NCBI RefSeq assembly: GCF_901827205.1
Contig: NZ_LR594675.1
Span: 3,968,001-4,032,000, forward strand
Direction: 5' to 3'
Length of the DNA: 64,000 bases
Source: Variovorax sp. PBS-H4
GTDB lineage: Bacteria > Pseudomonadota > Gammaproteobacteria > Burkholderiales > Burkholderiaceae_C
Within the stretch, counting starts at the first letter, position 1, and each line of letters opens with the position of its first letter. Shown here piece after piece: positions 26,590-34,457 of this stretch. The notes under the pieces were generated by a model. That model was not told the origin of the DNA. It saw only the letters and a program-made list of their open reading frames with translations, and did no database searches. A program made the translations under genes and the position numbers.

Positions 26590-27459
26590 TCAATTGCCCA
26601 GGAAATGCTTGCGGTAGCGCGCCGGCAGGTCATCGATGCGCATCAGCATCGGCAGGTCGGCCGTGTTGAAGTCCGGGTCCCAGGCCGGCGGGCCGAGCAC
26701 CTTGGCACCCAGCCGCAGGTAACCCTTGATCAGCGCCGGCGGCTCGATGTCCAGGTCGCCGTCGAGGCGGTGCACCGGCAGCGGCAGGCGCGGCTGCACC
26801 TGGTACTGGATCGGCGCCATGTGCGTCGCTGAAAGCTGGCGCCAGATGCTGGCGGCGGCGTCGCCGCTCGTCACGCCGTTGAGCCACATCGGGATGCTGG
26901 CGCAGCCGATCATGGTGTCGAGCTTGTTGCGGTTCATGAAGGCGGCAAGCGCACCCCACAACGCGAGGATCACGCCGCCCTGGCGGTGGTCCGCGTGCAC
27001 GCAGCTGCGCCCCAGCTCGACCATGCGCTCGCGCAGGTCGCGCAGGCGCGTGAGGTCGAACTCGGTGTCGCTGTAGGTGCTGCCCACGCGGCGGGCCTGC
27101 GCCGGCGTCAGCACGCGGTAGGTGCCGATCACCTGGCGCGTGGCCTCGTCCCGCACCAGCAAGTGCTCGCAGAAGTCGTCGAACAGGTCGACGTCATGGC
27201 CTTCCAGCGAGGTGTTCAGGCGCGCGCCCATCTCGCCGGCGAATACGTCGTGTCGCAGGCGCTGCGCGGCACGCACGTCGTCCTGGTGGCGCGCCCAGCT
27301 GACGCTGATACCCCCGCGGGCGGCGTCGATCGTTTCGGGCAGTGCGACGGACACGGCAGGCACCGGAACGGTCGGCGGCGTGCGCCCCTGGACGGGCCAC
27401 AGGGCGGTGCGCAATCCCAGTTGCGAGAACGGAAACGTCGGCGTGGGTAGTTCTTTCAT
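26590..27459 (-). CDS. GNAT-fold N-acyltransferase, OlsB-like (ornithine lipid synthesis)
   Basis: A 289-residue protein matching the ornithine N-acyltransferase / autoinducer-synthase-like acyltransferase family. It has the characteristic RLRHDVFAGEMGARL early on, DDFCEHLLVRDEATRQVIGTYRVL, the ELGRSCVHADHR acceptor strand, and LWGALAAFMNRNKLDTMIGCASIPM. OlsB transfers a 3-hydroxyacyl chain from ACP to ornithine, the first step to phosphorus-free ornithine lipids, which replace phospholipids under phosphate starvation in several bacteria. The ATG at 27459 begins MKELPTPTFPF. Its place directly upstream of ppk supports a phosphate-related role. OlsA is not in the window, so the substrate is inferred. 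Confidence 0.7.
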   Translation of the reverse strand: MKELPTPTFPFSQLGLRTALWPVQGRTPPTVPVPAVSVALPETIDAARGGISVSWARHQDDVRAAQRLRHDVFAGEMGARLNTSLEGHDVDLFDDFCEHLLVRDEATRQVIGTYRVLTPAQARRVGSTYSDTEFDLTRLRDLRERMVELGRSCVHADHRQGGVILALWGALAAFMNRNKLDTMIGCASIPMWLNGVTSGDAAASIWRQLSATHMAPIQYQVQPRLPLPVHRLDGDLDIEPPALIKGYLRLGAKVLGPPAWDPDFNTADLPMLMRIDDLPARYRKHFLGN

Positions 27460-27519
27460 GCGGGAGCCCTTTCTGCCGACGAAGTCTGTGAGCGCGCAAT
27501 GAAGCGCGCGTGTCACGCC

Positions 27520-27538
27520 GATGGCAGTTGCGTGACGG
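27520..27538 (-). promoter_or_regulatory. Possible degenerate Pho box upstream of the OlsB-like gene
   Basis: On the minus strand CGTCA and TGCCA are 11 bases apart (complements of 27533-27537 and 27522-27526). Each half-site has one mismatch to TGTCA, so this is a weak candidate only. Confidence 0.3.
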
Positions 27539-27598
27539 TGGCTCGACCCAGGCCTTTGGGCGTCTAATGTCGAAGATGCGCCCCAGGATCTTTTAAAT

Positions 27599-29284
27599 AT
27601 GACGGCCGAATCCCCCTCCAGCACCCTTGAAACCCGGCGCCACCAGATGTTCCCGGCGCTGAGCGCAGCCGATGTCGAGCGCGTTCGACGCTTCGCCACC
27701 CCACGACGCTATGGGCGCGGCGACTGGCTCTTTCGCGCGGGCGAACCAGGGCCTGGCATGTTCGTGGTACTGAAGGGCTTCGTGGCGATCACGCAACGCG
27801 ACGGCCTGGGCCGCGTGGTGCCTATCCAGCGCCAGGGGCCCGGGCAGTTCCTGGCCGAGATTGCACAGCTCTCCGGCCGCCCTGCCCTCGTCGACGGCCG
27901 TGCGGACGAGAACGTCGAGGCCCTGCTGGTCCCGCCCGAGCAACTGCGCGCCCTCATCATCGCGGAGGCCGATCTCGGCGAGCGGCTGGTGCGCGCCATG
28001 ATCCTGCGCCGCGTTGCGCTGATCGAATCGGGCGGCAGCGGCCCGGTGCTGATCGGGCCACCCCAATCGGCTCCCTTGCTTCGGCTGCAGAACTTTCTGC
28101 AGCGCAACGGCCACCCCTACCATGTGGTCGACGCCACGCAGGACGCCGATGCCCGAGCGCTCCTCGATCAGTACGGCGAGGCCGAGCTTCTGGTGGTCTG
28201 CCCTGACGGCTCGGTCGTCTCCAATCCGAGCGAGAACGCCCTGGCGCTGTGCCTCGGCATGGTCGACGCCGCCCAGCACGACGATCTGTTCGACCTGCTG
28301 GTGGTGGGCGCCGGTCCGGCAGGTCTCGCGACGGCCGTCTACGCAGCCTCCGAAGGCCTGCGCGTCATGACCATCGACTGCCGATCGTTCGGCGGACAGG
28401 CCGGCGCCAGCGCCCGCATCGAGAACTACCTGGGCTTCCCGACCGGCATCTCGGGCGGCGCCCTGGCCGGGCGGGCCTTCGTGCAGGCGCAGAAGTTCGG
28501 GGTGGAAATGCTGATCCCGGCGCAGGCCGCCTCCATGGACTGCAGCGCCGCCGAAACGCGCGGCGAGATCTCGGTCCGGCTTGCCGACGGCAGAAGGCTG
28601 CGCGCGCGAACGGTGGTCATCGCCAGCGGCGCCCGCTACCGTCGCCCCGACGTTCCGCGCCTGGCCGATTTCGAGGGCCGTGGCATCTGGTACTGGGCCT
28701 CTGCGCTGGAAGCCAAGCTGTGCGCGCAGCAGGAGGTGGCCCTGGTCGGCGGCGGCAACTCGGCAGGCCAGGCTGCCGTCTTTCTCTCGCAGCATGTCAG
28801 CAAGCTCAACCTGCTGGTGCGCGGACCGTCGCTCGCGGCGACCATGTCGCGCTACCTGATCGACCGCATCGCGGCAACGCCCAACATCGAGCTCCATCCC
28901 CATACCGAACTGGTCCACCTGCACGGCGATCCGGACACGGGCCTCAACGGTGCCAGCTGGCGCGATCGCCAAAGCGGTGCCGAGTACCAGTGCCCGGCCC
29001 GCAACATCTTCCTGTTCATCGGCGCGGTGCCCGAGACCCACTGGCTCGAAGGCTGCGGGGTCGCGGTCGACAAGCATGGCTTCGTGCTCACCGGCGAGGC
29101 CGCGCGCGGCGGCTTTCCGGCCCGCCCCGCGGCCGCGCTGGAAACCAGCGTGCCGGGCGTGTTCGCGGTCGGCGACGTGCGCTCGGGTTCCGTCAAGCGC
29201 GTGGGTGGCGCCATCGGCGAAGGCGCGGCAGTCGTCGCGCTGATCCACAAGCACCTGGCACCTCGGGCGGTCACCACCGGTTGA
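27599..29284 (+). CDS. cNMP-binding domain fused to thioredoxin-reductase-like FAD oxidoreductase
   Basis: A 561-residue fusion. Residues about 10-135 form a CRP-type cyclic-nucleotide-binding fold (RRYGRGDWLFRAGEPGPGMFVVLKG, then QFLAEIAQLSGRPALVDG). Residues about 150-220 look like a glutaredoxin-like linker. From about 235 there is a thioredoxin-reductase-like module with FAD motif LLVVGAGPAGLATAVYAASEG, NADPH motif ALVGGGNSAGQAAVFLS, and GVFAVGDVRSGSVKRVGGAIGEG. The redox CxxC of true thioredoxin reductases is absent: IENYLGFPTGISG is followed directly by non-cysteine residues, so the electron acceptor is unknown. The start has CAGGATC upstream. It is divergent from the OlsB-like gene. 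Confidence 0.85.
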   Translation: MTAESPSSTLETRRHQMFPALSAADVERVRRFATPRRYGRGDWLFRAGEPGPGMFVVLKGFVAITQRDGLGRVVPIQRQGPGQFLAEIAQLSGRPALVDGRADENVEALLVPPEQLRALIIAEADLGERLVRAMILRRVALIESGGSGPVLIGPPQSAPLLRLQNFLQRNGHPYHVVDATQDADARALLDQYGEAELLVVCPDGSVVSNPSENALALCLGMVDAAQHDDLFDLLVVGAGPAGLATAVYAASEGLRVMTIDCRSFGGQAGASARIENYLGFPTGISGGALAGRAFVQAQKFGVEMLIPAQAASMDCSAAETRGEISVRLADGRRLRARTVVIASGARYRRPDVPRLADFEGRGIWYWASALEAKLCAQQEVALVGGGNSAGQAAVFLSQHVSKLNLLVRGPSLAATMSRYLIDRIAATPNIELHPHTELVHLHGDPDTGLNGASWRDRQSGAEYQCPARNIFLFIGAVPETHWLEGCGVAVDKHGFVLTGEAARGGFPARPAAALETSVPGVFAVGDVRSGSVKRVGGAIGEGAAVVALIHKHLAPRAVTTG

Positions 29285-29383
29285 ATGGCGGCACCGGCGC
29301 GACCGGCTTCCCGGCCGGGTCCTGCACGGAAGACCGGCGGCCGCTATGCTGGCCGGACGTCTTTCATTGGTGGAACCCATCGC

Positions 29384-30088
29384 ATGTCCCAAGCCCCCAT
29401 CGAGCTCTATTCCTGGCCGACGCCGAATGGCCACAAGATCCACATCATGCTGGAGGAGTGCGGCCTGCCCTACCGCGCGCACCCGGTCAACATCGGCAAG
29501 GGCGACCAGTTCGAGCCGGCCTTCCTCAAGATCAGTCCCAACAACAAGATTCCGGCCATCACCGACCCGATGGGCCCGGACGGCCAGCCGATCTCGCTCT
29601 TCGAGTCCGGTGCCATCCTGGTCTACCTCGCCGGCAAGACCGGCCGCTTCATGCCTCAGACCGACCGCGAGCGCTACGAGGTCCTCCAGTGGCTGATGTT
29701 CCAGATGGGCGGCGTCGGCCCGATGCTTGGCCAGACCCATCATTTCCGGCTCTACGCGCCGGAAAAAATCCCTTACGCGATCGACCGCTACACGAACGAG
29801 ACGCGCCGCCTGTACGGCGTCATTGACAAGCAGCTCGCAACCCACGCCTTCATTGCCGGAGACAGCTACACGATTGCCGATATCGCCATCTTCCCGTGGC
29901 TGCGCAATTGGGAGGGCCAGGGCATCGTTCTGACCGATTTTCCGCACCTGAAGAAGTGGTTCGAGGGCATCGCCGAACGACCCGCCGTTCAGCGCGGCGT
30001 CAAGGTGCTGGCAGACCTGCGCCGGCCCATCACCGGCGACAAGGAACGCGAGGTCCTGTTCGGAAAGAAGCAGTACGAGCGGCGTTGA
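29384..30088 (+). CDS. Glutathione S-transferase family protein (YfcG/Nu-class-like)
   Basis: A 234-residue protein. The N-terminal thioredoxin-like fold begins IELYSWPTPNGHKIHIMLEE, whose TPNG(H)K segment is typical of YfcG-type disulfide oxidoreductase GSTs. It is followed by NKIPAITDP (cis-Pro) and LFESGAILVYLAGKTGRF, and the C-terminal helical domain has the N-capping motif SYTIADIAIFPWLRNW. Such proteins use glutathione to reduce disulfides or peroxides. The ATG at 29384 follows about 100 bases after the preceding gene. tRNA-Pro lies 42 bp downstream. Confidence 0.9.
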   Translation: MSQAPIELYSWPTPNGHKIHIMLEECGLPYRAHPVNIGKGDQFEPAFLKISPNNKIPAITDPMGPDGQPISLFESGAILVYLAGKTGRFMPQTDRERYEVLQWLMFQMGGVGPMLGQTHHFRLYAPEKIPYAIDRYTNETRRLYGVIDKQLATHAFIAGDSYTIADIAIFPWLRNWEGQGIVLTDFPHLKKWFEGIAERPAVQRGVKVLADLRRPITGDKEREVLFGKKQYERR

Positions 30089-30130
30089 GCGCCTGACGGC
30101 CCGCGGCACACGCTAGAATCTGAGGCTCGT

Positions 30131-30207
30131 CGGGGTGTAGCGCAGCCTGGTAGCGCATCTGCTTTGGGAGCAGAGGGTCGAAGGTTCGAATCCTTTCGCC
30201 CCGACCA
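30131..30207 (+). tRNA. tRNA-Pro(TGG)
   Basis: A complete 77-base cloverleaf with encoded CCA. The acceptor stem is CGGGGTG with CGCCCCG (one G-U pair). The anticodon arm CTGCT-TTTGGGA-AGCAG gives anticodon TGG, and the T-arm has GGTTCGAATCC. Confidence 0.95.
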
Positions 30208-30220
30208 TCAAAAAGTGAAG

Positions 30221-30251
30221 AGGACAACGGCTTAGGCTGTTGTCCTTTTTT
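30221..30251 (+). terminator. Intrinsic terminator after tRNA-Pro
   Basis: AGGACAAC and GTTGTCCT form a perfect 8-bp stem around a short loop, followed by TTTTT. It starts 14 bases beyond the tRNA. Confidence 0.85.
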
Positions 30252-30344
30252 CATTTCTGGGGGGCGTTTTGTTTACCAGTCATGCCTGACCCCCTAGTGC
30301 GGGTTAGCATTCGCGCGTCCCCAATTCCATGGATGGAGTGGTTC

Positions 30345-30626
30345 ATGTCAAATCAATCGGTCAACGTAGATCTCTTGGACTTGATGCGCGTGGCAAAAGA
30401 AGGCTTGCTTGGCCGAGGTCCAAAGCTGGAACTGACGACCACGCTAAAAATCTCCGACGATCCAGTATTGGCAGTGGCAATCAAGCAATCGAAGCTTCTC
30501 GGAAGCAAAGAAGCGACGTTTGTCACAAAAGACTTGCGCCATCTGCGTATCCTTCTGGATGCTCAGCCGGACATCGTAGGCGTCTTGCACGATTGGGGTG
30601 TCCCGTTCACGCTGAGCGATAACTAG
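30345..30626 (+). CDS. Hypothetical protein (93 aa), atypical composition
   Basis: A 93-residue soluble protein beginning MSNQSVNVDLLDLMRVAKEG, with FVTKDLRHLRILLDAQPDIVG in the centre. I recognise no family. The ATG at 30345 has GGAG just upstream. Its codons are visibly richer in A and T than those of the flanking genes, and it lies just downstream of a tRNA gene, a common integration point. Recent acquisition is therefore possible, but no integrase or repeat flank is visible. Confidence 0.5.
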   Translation: MSNQSVNVDLLDLMRVAKEGLLGRGPKLELTTTLKISDDPVLAVAIKQSKLLGSKEATFVTKDLRHLRILLDAQPDIVGVLHDWGVPFTLSDN

Positions 30627-30745
30627 AGTCGCGCACCGCGAAAGTGCTGCGCGTTGGCGCTTCCACGGCCAACTCGGTCAGATGGGCTAAACATCACCTG
30701 GGCATCAGGGTGGTGAGAGCGTCGCAGCTGCGCTGCCCTGCGCGC

Positions 30746-30943
30746 TCAGGCCTTTCTTGCACGCTCGATGCCCGGAACAATGCGCGGCGCCCGCCTCGCC
30801 GGCTTCCTGGGGCCGAAAAGACCGGTTGTCTCCGCTGCTGCCGAATCGAGCACCCGCGCCATGCCGTGGGCAAAGGTCTGGCAACCTTGCTCGAACTCGG
30901 CGACGGCTCGGAGATACTCGCGACGCGCAGCTTTTGTGCTCAT
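30746..30943 (-). CDS. Small hypothetical protein (65 aa)
   Basis: The frame begins MSTKAARREYLRAVAEFEQG, a plausible amphipathic helix, and continues GCQTFAHGMARVLDSA before a basic Pro/Arg-rich tail. I recognise no family. The helical start looks like real protein; the tail does not. An in-frame ATG twelve codons upstream (30979) is the alternative start. It is in line with the small gene at 30997-31188 on the same strand. Confidence 0.4.
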   Translation of the reverse strand: MSTKAARREYLRAVAEFEQGCQTFAHGMARVLDSAAAETTGLFGPRKPARRAPRIVPGIERARKA

Positions 30944-30996
30944 GGCCGGAAGGTACCCCAATCGACGGAATGCCGCCAATGCTTCGTAGCCGCGCC

Positions 30997-31188
30997 TCAG
31001 CTTGCCGGGAACTGCTTCGGCATCGGCTCAGACGGCGGGGCCGGCGGCTCCTGTTCGGCCCGCTTTCCGCGGCCCAGGTCCTCGATCATTTTCTCGCCGA
31101 CCGGATCCGGGCCGTCGAGGGGAACCGATTCCTCGAAGCCAATTTCAGGCTCCTCGTTCGGCGTGGCTCGGCTAGGGTTGGTACTCAT
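30997..31188 (-). CDS. Small acidic hypothetical protein (63 aa)
   Basis: A 63-residue, probably disordered protein beginning MSTNPSRATPNEEPEIGFEE, with the central segment DPVGEKMIEDLGRGKRAEQE and a Pro-rich tail. The central segment looks conserved in kind but has no motif I can name. A stop follows normally and the frame has typical codon use. It lies between tRNA-Pro and tRNA-Arg. Confidence 0.5.
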   Translation of the reverse strand: MSTNPSRATPNEEPEIGFEESVPLDGPDPVGEKMIEDLGRGKRAEQEPPAPPSEPMPKQFPAS

Positions 31189-31316
31189 GTGTGGAACTCC
31201 ATCTGCAAGTGCACCTTGGCGCGCGAAACGGCTTGGATGACTCGGGCAAACTCCTCAGACCCTGTCGGCCGCCGCCGACGCGCTGGCGGCTCACCGTAAA
31301 ATCGCGCACCTTCTCA

Positions 31317-31393
31317 CTGCCCGTAGCTCAGTTGGATAGAGCATCGGCCTTCTAAGCCGAATGTCGGGGGTTCGATCCCCTCCGGGCAGGCCA
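31317..31393 (+). tRNA. tRNA-Arg(TCT)
   Basis: A complete 77-base cloverleaf with encoded CCA. The acceptor stem is CTGCCCG with CGGGCAG, the D-arm has AGCTCAGTTGGATAGAGC, and the anticodon loop CTTCTAA gives TCT. The T-arm is GGGGG-TTCGATC-CCCTC. Confidence 0.95.
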
Positions 31394-31534
31394 ATTCCTT
31401 TTTCAAACAGCCTAGCGCTGTGTGGATTCCGGAATAGCTTGGCGTGAATGACCAGATATGTCTCCGAGCCGGCATGCGGATGCAGCCGAACGCGCTGCGT
31501 TTTCACGCCAGCGCGGCAGCCACTGAGTTGCCCC

Positions 31535-32491
31535 TCACGAACGCCACATGCCCTGCTGCGCCATCTCGCCGACGATGCGCACCAGGTGGCCCGCCACGGC
31601 GGTGACGGCACGCGATGGCCCCTTGGCCTTGGCGAAGGCCATCGCCACCGTGCGTTGGAACGGCGGCTCCACGATGCGCGCCGCCTGCAGCTTGCCCTCC
31701 TGCACTTCCTGCCAGACGGCATGCAGCGGCAGCACCGTGTACAGCCGCTCCTGCGCGGTCAGCTGCTTCTGCAGCGGCAGCGAGTCGGCCTCGATCACGG
31801 GTGCCAGCGCGATGCGCGCCAGCCGCGCGCCCGCGTCGAGCGCGGTGCGCAGCCCGTTGGGCGCGCCGGGCAGGATGAAAGGCAGCCCGTTCAGGCTGGC
31901 GAAGGGCACCGAGCCGGCCGCGGTCAGGCGATCGCCGGCCGGGCCGATGAGATAGCTGTCGACCGTGGCCAGGGCCTGCTCCTGCTCGGGCAGGGTCGGG
32001 CCGTAGCGGTACAGGATGGCGATGTCGACGCGGGCATCGGTCAGCCATTCCTCGACCTGGCCGCTGGAGCCTTCCAGCACCTTGAGGCTGACGCCGGCGT
32101 GGCGGGCGCGCACCTCGGCGAACAGCCGGCCGATCAGGATGGTGCCGATCGAGGGCAGGCCACCCAGGGTCACGGTGCCCACCGGCTCCCGCAGGTCGGC
32201 GCGGATGCCGTGCTCCAGCGCCTGCGCACGCTCCAGCAGCTCCTTCACCTGCGGGAACAAGCGCTGTCCGGTCTCCGACAACTCCACGCCGCGGCCGGTG
32301 CGGTTGAACAGCCGCGAGCCGCACTCGCGCTCCAGCGCGTTGACCTGCCGGCTCAGGAAAGACTGGTTGCTGTCGAGGAACAGCGCGGCTCGCGTGAGGC
32401 TCCCCAGCTCCCCGATGGCGATGAACGAACGCCACTTCTGGAGGTCGGCCGCGATGTCCAGTGCGAAGTCGGTGGCCTTGGGTTTGTGCAT
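31535..32491 (-). CDS. LysR-family transcriptional regulator
   Basis: A 318-residue regulator. The N-terminal winged helix-turn-helix reads WRSFIAIGELGSLTRAALFLDSNQSFLSRQVNALE-like, with RLFNRTGRGVELSETGQRL at the wing. It is followed by the periplasmic-binding-protein-like effector domain (TVTLGGLPSIGTILIGRLF). LysR proteins usually bind an intermediate of the pathway they control. It is the last gene of a leftward unit: its ATG overlaps the stop of the alpha/beta hydrolase by one base. It is the best candidate regulator of the catabolic cluster at 32491-42950. Confidence 0.93.
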   Translation of the reverse strand: MHKPKATDFALDIAADLQKWRSFIAIGELGSLTRAALFLDSNQSFLSRQVNALERECGSRLFNRTGRGVELSETGQRLFPQVKELLERAQALEHGIRADLREPVGTVTLGGLPSIGTILIGRLFAEVRARHAGVSLKVLEGSSGQVEEWLTDARVDIAILYRYGPTLPEQEQALATVDSYLIGPAGDRLTAAGSVPFASLNGLPFILPGAPNGLRTALDAGARLARIALAPVIEADSLPLQKQLTAQERLYTVLPLHAVWQEVQEGKLQAARIVEPPFQRTVAMAFAKAKGPSRAVTAVAGHLVRIVGEMAQQGMWRS

Positions 32492-33276
32492 CAGGCCGGA
32501 TTATCGAGCCGCCGCACCCAGCCGGCGATGGCGGTCGCGACCGCCTGCGGCTGCTCCGGCACCAGCGCATGGCCGGCACCGTCGATCACCTGCACCGTGA
32601 CCTTGGTGCCCAACGCGTCCGCCAGTTCAGCGCGCGTGCCCGGCGGCCGCCATGCATCTTCTGCCCCTTGCAGGTCCAGCACCGGTGCATGGCTGCGGCC
32701 GAACCATTCGTCCTTCGGTGGATGCCGCGCGGCCTCGCGGTAGGCATCTCTCCATTGCGGATACCAACCCTGCAGCCAGGGCCGCGGGTCGTTGCCCGGC
32801 GCGAACATGCAAACCCGCAGGGCGTCGAGCCGCTCCTGCTCCTCGCGCGCAGGATCGGACGCGACGGCCAGCGCCTGCGCCATGCCGGCAGGGAAGACGC
32901 GAGCGGCGGCCCCCAGCACCACCACGCCGCGCACGCACGCGGGATGGCGCAGGTCGGTGACCCGCGCCACCCAGTGGCCGTAGGCATGGCCCACGACGAC
33001 CGCCGGGGCGGCGTCGAGCTGTGCGATCACGCCGGCGACGTCAGCTGCCAGCGTCTCGAGCGTCATGCCCGCGGGTGGCGCACTGCTGCGGCCCATGCCC
33101 CGCGGCTGCGGCCGCAGCACGCGGAAGCCTTCGGACGCCAGCAGGTCGGCGAGCGGATCGAAATCCTCCGAATCCCTCAACGAGGACGGCAGCAGCACGA
33201 TGGCCGGGCCCGTGCCCTCGACGATCACCTCGATGCGCGCCGGGCCGAGCTGCAGCAGTTCGCGCCGCCGGCTCAT
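32491..33276 (-). CDS. Alpha/beta hydrolase
   Basis: A 261-residue hydrolase. The N-terminal strands are followed by the oxyanion region VLLPSSLRDSEDFDPLADLL and the DxG-like turn QPRGMGRSS. The nucleophile elbow reads VVVGHAYGHWVAR, so the usual serine is replaced by Ala in GHAYGH. The catalytic acid may lie near GAEDAWRPPG and the His in DGAGHALVPEQP. Loss of the nucleophile serine suggests either a non-hydrolytic cofactorless chemistry or a degenerate enzyme. The start at 33276 overlaps the stop of the Bug receptor gene (ATGA). The substrate is unknown. Confidence 0.8.
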   Translation of the reverse strand: MSRRRELLQLGPARIEVIVEGTGPAIVLLPSSLRDSEDFDPLADLLASEGFRVLRPQPRGMGRSSAPPAGMTLETLAADVAGVIAQLDAAPAVVVGHAYGHWVARVTDLRHPACVRGVVVLGAAARVFPAGMAQALAVASDPAREEQERLDALRVCMFAPGNDPRPWLQGWYPQWRDAYREAARHPPKDEWFGRSHAPVLDLQGAEDAWRPPGTRAELADALGTKVTVQVIDGAGHALVPEQPQAVATAIAGWVRRLDNPA

Positions 33277-34244
33277 TCCACCGTCGCGCCGGATGTCTTG
33301 ACGAGCCGGGCCCACTTGGGGATCTCGCTGCGGATCAGGGCAGAGAACTCGTCCGGGGTGGACGTCGCGGGCTCGATCCCGAGAGCGGTGAGCTGCCGCT
33401 TCATGCCGGCGTCCGACATGGCGCGGATCACCGCCGCATGCAAGGCGGTCACGACCTCCTTCGGCGTGCCGGCCGGCGCGAGCACCCCCAGCCAGTTGGA
33501 GACTTCGTAGCCGGGCAAGCCCGCTTCCGCCAGTGTGGGCACCTGCGGCAGCGCCGCCATCCGCGTGCGTGAAGTCACCGCCAGGGCGCGCACCCGGCCC
33601 GACTTGATGTGTTCCTCGTACACCGTGTACGAGTCGAAGGTCGCATCGACACGACCCGCCAGCAGATCGGTGAGCAGCGGCGCGCTGCCCTTGTAAGGCA
33701 CGTGCACCAGGTCGACGCCGGCAAGGCTTTCGAACAGCGCGCCCGAAAGGTGGCTTGAGCTGCCGTTGCCGGCCGAGCCGTAAGTGAGTTGGCCGGCCTT
33801 GGACCGCGCCAGCACGATCAGTTCGCCGACGTTGCGCGCCTTCACCGACGGGCCGACCACCAGCACCCGCGGCGTGATGTGCGTCAACGCGATCGGCGCG
33901 AAGTCCTTCAGCGGGTCGTAGCGCAGCTTCGAATACAGCGCCGGATTGATGGCCTGTGTGCCCATGGTGCCGAACAGCAGCGTGTAGCCGTCGGCCGGGG
34001 CGCGTGCCACGATCTCGCAGGCCACCGTGCCGCCGGCGCCGCCGCGGTTGTCGATCACGACCTGCTGCCCGAGTTGCTCGCCCAGGTGCTGCGCCAGCCC
34101 GCGCGCCATCAAGTCCGCGGCGCCGCCGGCCGGAAACGGCACGACCAGCCGCAACGGGCGCTCGGGGAAGGCGGCCCACGCGGCCAGCGGCGCCGCCGAA
34201 AGGGCGGCGGCCAGCAGGATGCGGCGGCGAGTCGGGCTGTGCAT
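33273..34244 (-). CDS. Tripartite tricarboxylate transporter (Bug) substrate-binding protein
   Basis: A 323-residue periplasmic receptor. The twin-arginine-like leader MHSPTRRRILLAAALSAAPL leads to a cleavage site near AWA-AFPERP. The mature start is FPERPLRLVVPFPAGGAADLMAR, and the Bug signatures NRGGAGGTVACEIVARAPADGYTLL and YGSAGNGSSSHLSGALFE follow. These receptors bind carboxylates with the loop around GGAAD. AGGAGAC lies before the ATG at 34244. It is divergent from a second Bug receptor at 34458, and no TctA/TctB membrane partner is present. Confidence 0.93.
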   Translation of the reverse strand: MHSPTRRRILLAAALSAAPLAAWAAFPERPLRLVVPFPAGGAADLMARGLAQHLGEQLGQQVVIDNRGGAGGTVACEIVARAPADGYTLLFGTMGTQAINPALYSKLRYDPLKDFAPIALTHITPRVLVVGPSVKARNVGELIVLARSKAGQLTYGSAGNGSSSHLSGALFESLAGVDLVHVPYKGSAPLLTDLLAGRVDATFDSYTVYEEHIKSGRVRALAVTSRTRMAALPQVPTLAEAGLPGYEVSNWLGVLAPAGTPKEVVTALHAAVIRAMSDAGMKRQLTALGIEPATSTPDEFSALIRSEIPKWARLVKTSGATVE

Positions 34245-34310
34245 GGGCTTGTCTCCTGGATTCACGGCGACTCTAGCCCGCGCCTCGGCGTGCGCCCATG
34301 CAGGCACGCA

Positions 34311-34358
34311 CAAGGCTGCTATGCAGGCCGCATCAGGCCGCCCTGCATAGCAGCCTTG
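34311..34358. promoter_or_regulatory. Perfect 17-bp inverted repeat between divergent Bug receptor genes
   Basis: CAAGGCTGCTATGCAGG (34311-34327) and its exact complement (34342-34358) flank a 14-base spacer. It lies midway in the 213-bp gap between two divergent genes, with no T-run, so an operator for the local LysR regulator is more likely than a terminator. Confidence 0.65.
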
Positions 34359-34457
34359 CGCGAATGGTGCATGGCTGCCATCGGTCGTCGCTCCTAGACT
34401 GCCCCTTCGCCGCATTCGGCCGAACGCCGGACCCACCGCATCGCAGGAGACAACACC

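Noticed and set aside
27593..30109. An 838-codon minus-strand frame over the reductase fusion and GST
   Set aside because: It is antisense to two genes with intact cofactor motifs.
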